This document shows, piece after piece, positions 63,389 to 64,000 of a DNA stretch of 64,000 bases (position 1 is its first letter; each line of letters starts with the position of its first letter). The stretch lies in NCBI GenBank assembly GCA_032871835.1, contig CM065299.1, forward strand, positions 26,305,074-26,369,073, read 5' to 3'. The notes under the pieces were generated by a model. It was not told where the DNA came from. It was given only the letters and a program-made list of their open reading frames with translations, and searched no databases. Made by a program: the position numbers and the translations under genes. The DNA comes from Dipteronia dyeriana (Eukaryota > Streptophyta > Magnoliopsida > Sapindales > Sapindaceae).

Positions 63389-64000
63389 CAAGGGCGGAGG
63401 AACGTGGGAGCCGGTGGGGGCCATGGCCCCTACAACCCAAAAAAAAAAATCACAAAATTTAAGTAAAATTTCTTTATAAAATAATATATTGTAATATTGT
63501 ATATTCAATTAACCATATATTCTACTGTCAGTCTTGTTTTTTACAGCATCAATAAATTTTATTTGTTTTTTAACGATAAATGTTTAGTCTTGCTACTTTA
63601 TACTTAAAAATATTATTGTTATAAATTATAAGGAAAAACCTACTTATATCTAATTTTATGATTTTATATTTTACATATAAAAGAAAGAAAATACATTGTT
63701 TTTGGATTTGATTTTCTATACATCATCAATCAGTCTATCCTATATATACACTTCTTTTTCTTTTTTTCTTTTTTAGTTTTTCCCTTAAACAATTTTATTA
63801 TTTGTGCTGCAAATAAATTGTTCTCATTCTACGGTTCATCTATCCAAATAATTTCAGTTACAAGATTACAAATTAATAAATATTTTAGGTTTATTTTTCA
63901 GTTTTGTATTTATTATTTTCTTAGGTTATTAATATGATTTTGCTATATTTATTGTACTGGTTTGTTATTTAAACGTTTATTTTTTTAAAATTATTTCGAT
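63389..64000. mobile_element. Left part of a hAT-like element, continues beyond the window
   Basis: CAAGGGCGGAGGAACGTGG followed by GGGGGCCATGGCCCC resembles the terminal repeats of a common plant hAT group (CAGGGGCGGA...GGGCCATGGCCC). AT-rich non-coding sequence then runs to the edge. The other end is outside the window, so the call rests on one terminus. Confidence 0.5.

Noticed and set aside
1..64000. Endogenous pararetrovirus or other viral insertion
   Set aside because: No viral coat, movement or reverse-transcriptase reading was seen on either strand.
1..64000. A gene cluster working as one pathway
   Set aside because: The five host genes belong to unrelated processes and have independent promoters and orientations.

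Overview
The window is nuclear DNA of a eudicot plant. Evidence: intron-rich genes with GT-AG (and one GC-AG) splice sites, plant-type proteins (a plastid-type NDP kinase with a transit peptide, a plant ABC1-like kinase, a GRAS regulator), AT-rich intergenic DNA and dense plant transposons. The species cannot be named. If the GRAS gene is RAD1 as it appears, the plant is probably an arbuscular-mycorrhizal host and not a crucifer.

Layout. 1-5.3 kb: decayed MuDR transposase split by a 2.0-kb solo LTR, followed by a convergent GRF-zinc-finger pseudogene. 6.2-8.0 kb: one small DNA transposon inside another. 8.3-11.9 kb: intact eight-exon gene for proteasome lid subunit RPN7. 12.4-16.6 kb: short tandem repeat whose copies carry Harbinger-like elements at the same TTA. 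18.4-24.2 kb: intact twelve-exon ABC1/AarF-like kinase gene. 25.6-26.6 kb: unrecognised two-exon plant gene with an apparent frameshift. 27.3-29.8 kb (minus): intact seven-exon NDPK2-type kinase gene. 30.3-36.5 kb: hAT transposon with a degenerate transposase, split by an LTR insertion. 36.7-44.9 kb: hAT-type element opened by later insertions, including a 5.7-kb Mutator-like element (MULE) with a 125-bp minisatellite, a transposase tail and a captured calcium-dependent protein kinase (CDPK) exon. 47.6-59.0 kb: 11.3-kb MULE with a perfect 9-bp target duplication, carrying a transposase pseudogene convergent with a DUF1985/Ulp1-protease pseudogene, with GTGTGTTTAATT arrays in the inferred first intron of each. 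59.4-61.0 kb: two small elements. 61.4-62.9 kb (minus): intact single-exon GRAS gene. 63.4 kb to the end: start of another hAT-like element.

Five host genes stand out: RPN7, the ABC1K gene, the unknown gene, NDPK2 and the GRAS gene. They show no shared pathway; they are ordinary neighbours separated by transposon nests. The most unusual content is in the nests: target duplications allow the insertion order to be read, all three cleanly bounded LTR insertions lack an internal domain, and the large MULE is nearly mirror-symmetric. Exon borders were assigned by reading splice consensus and checking phase and family similarity from memory; no alignment or database search was possible.
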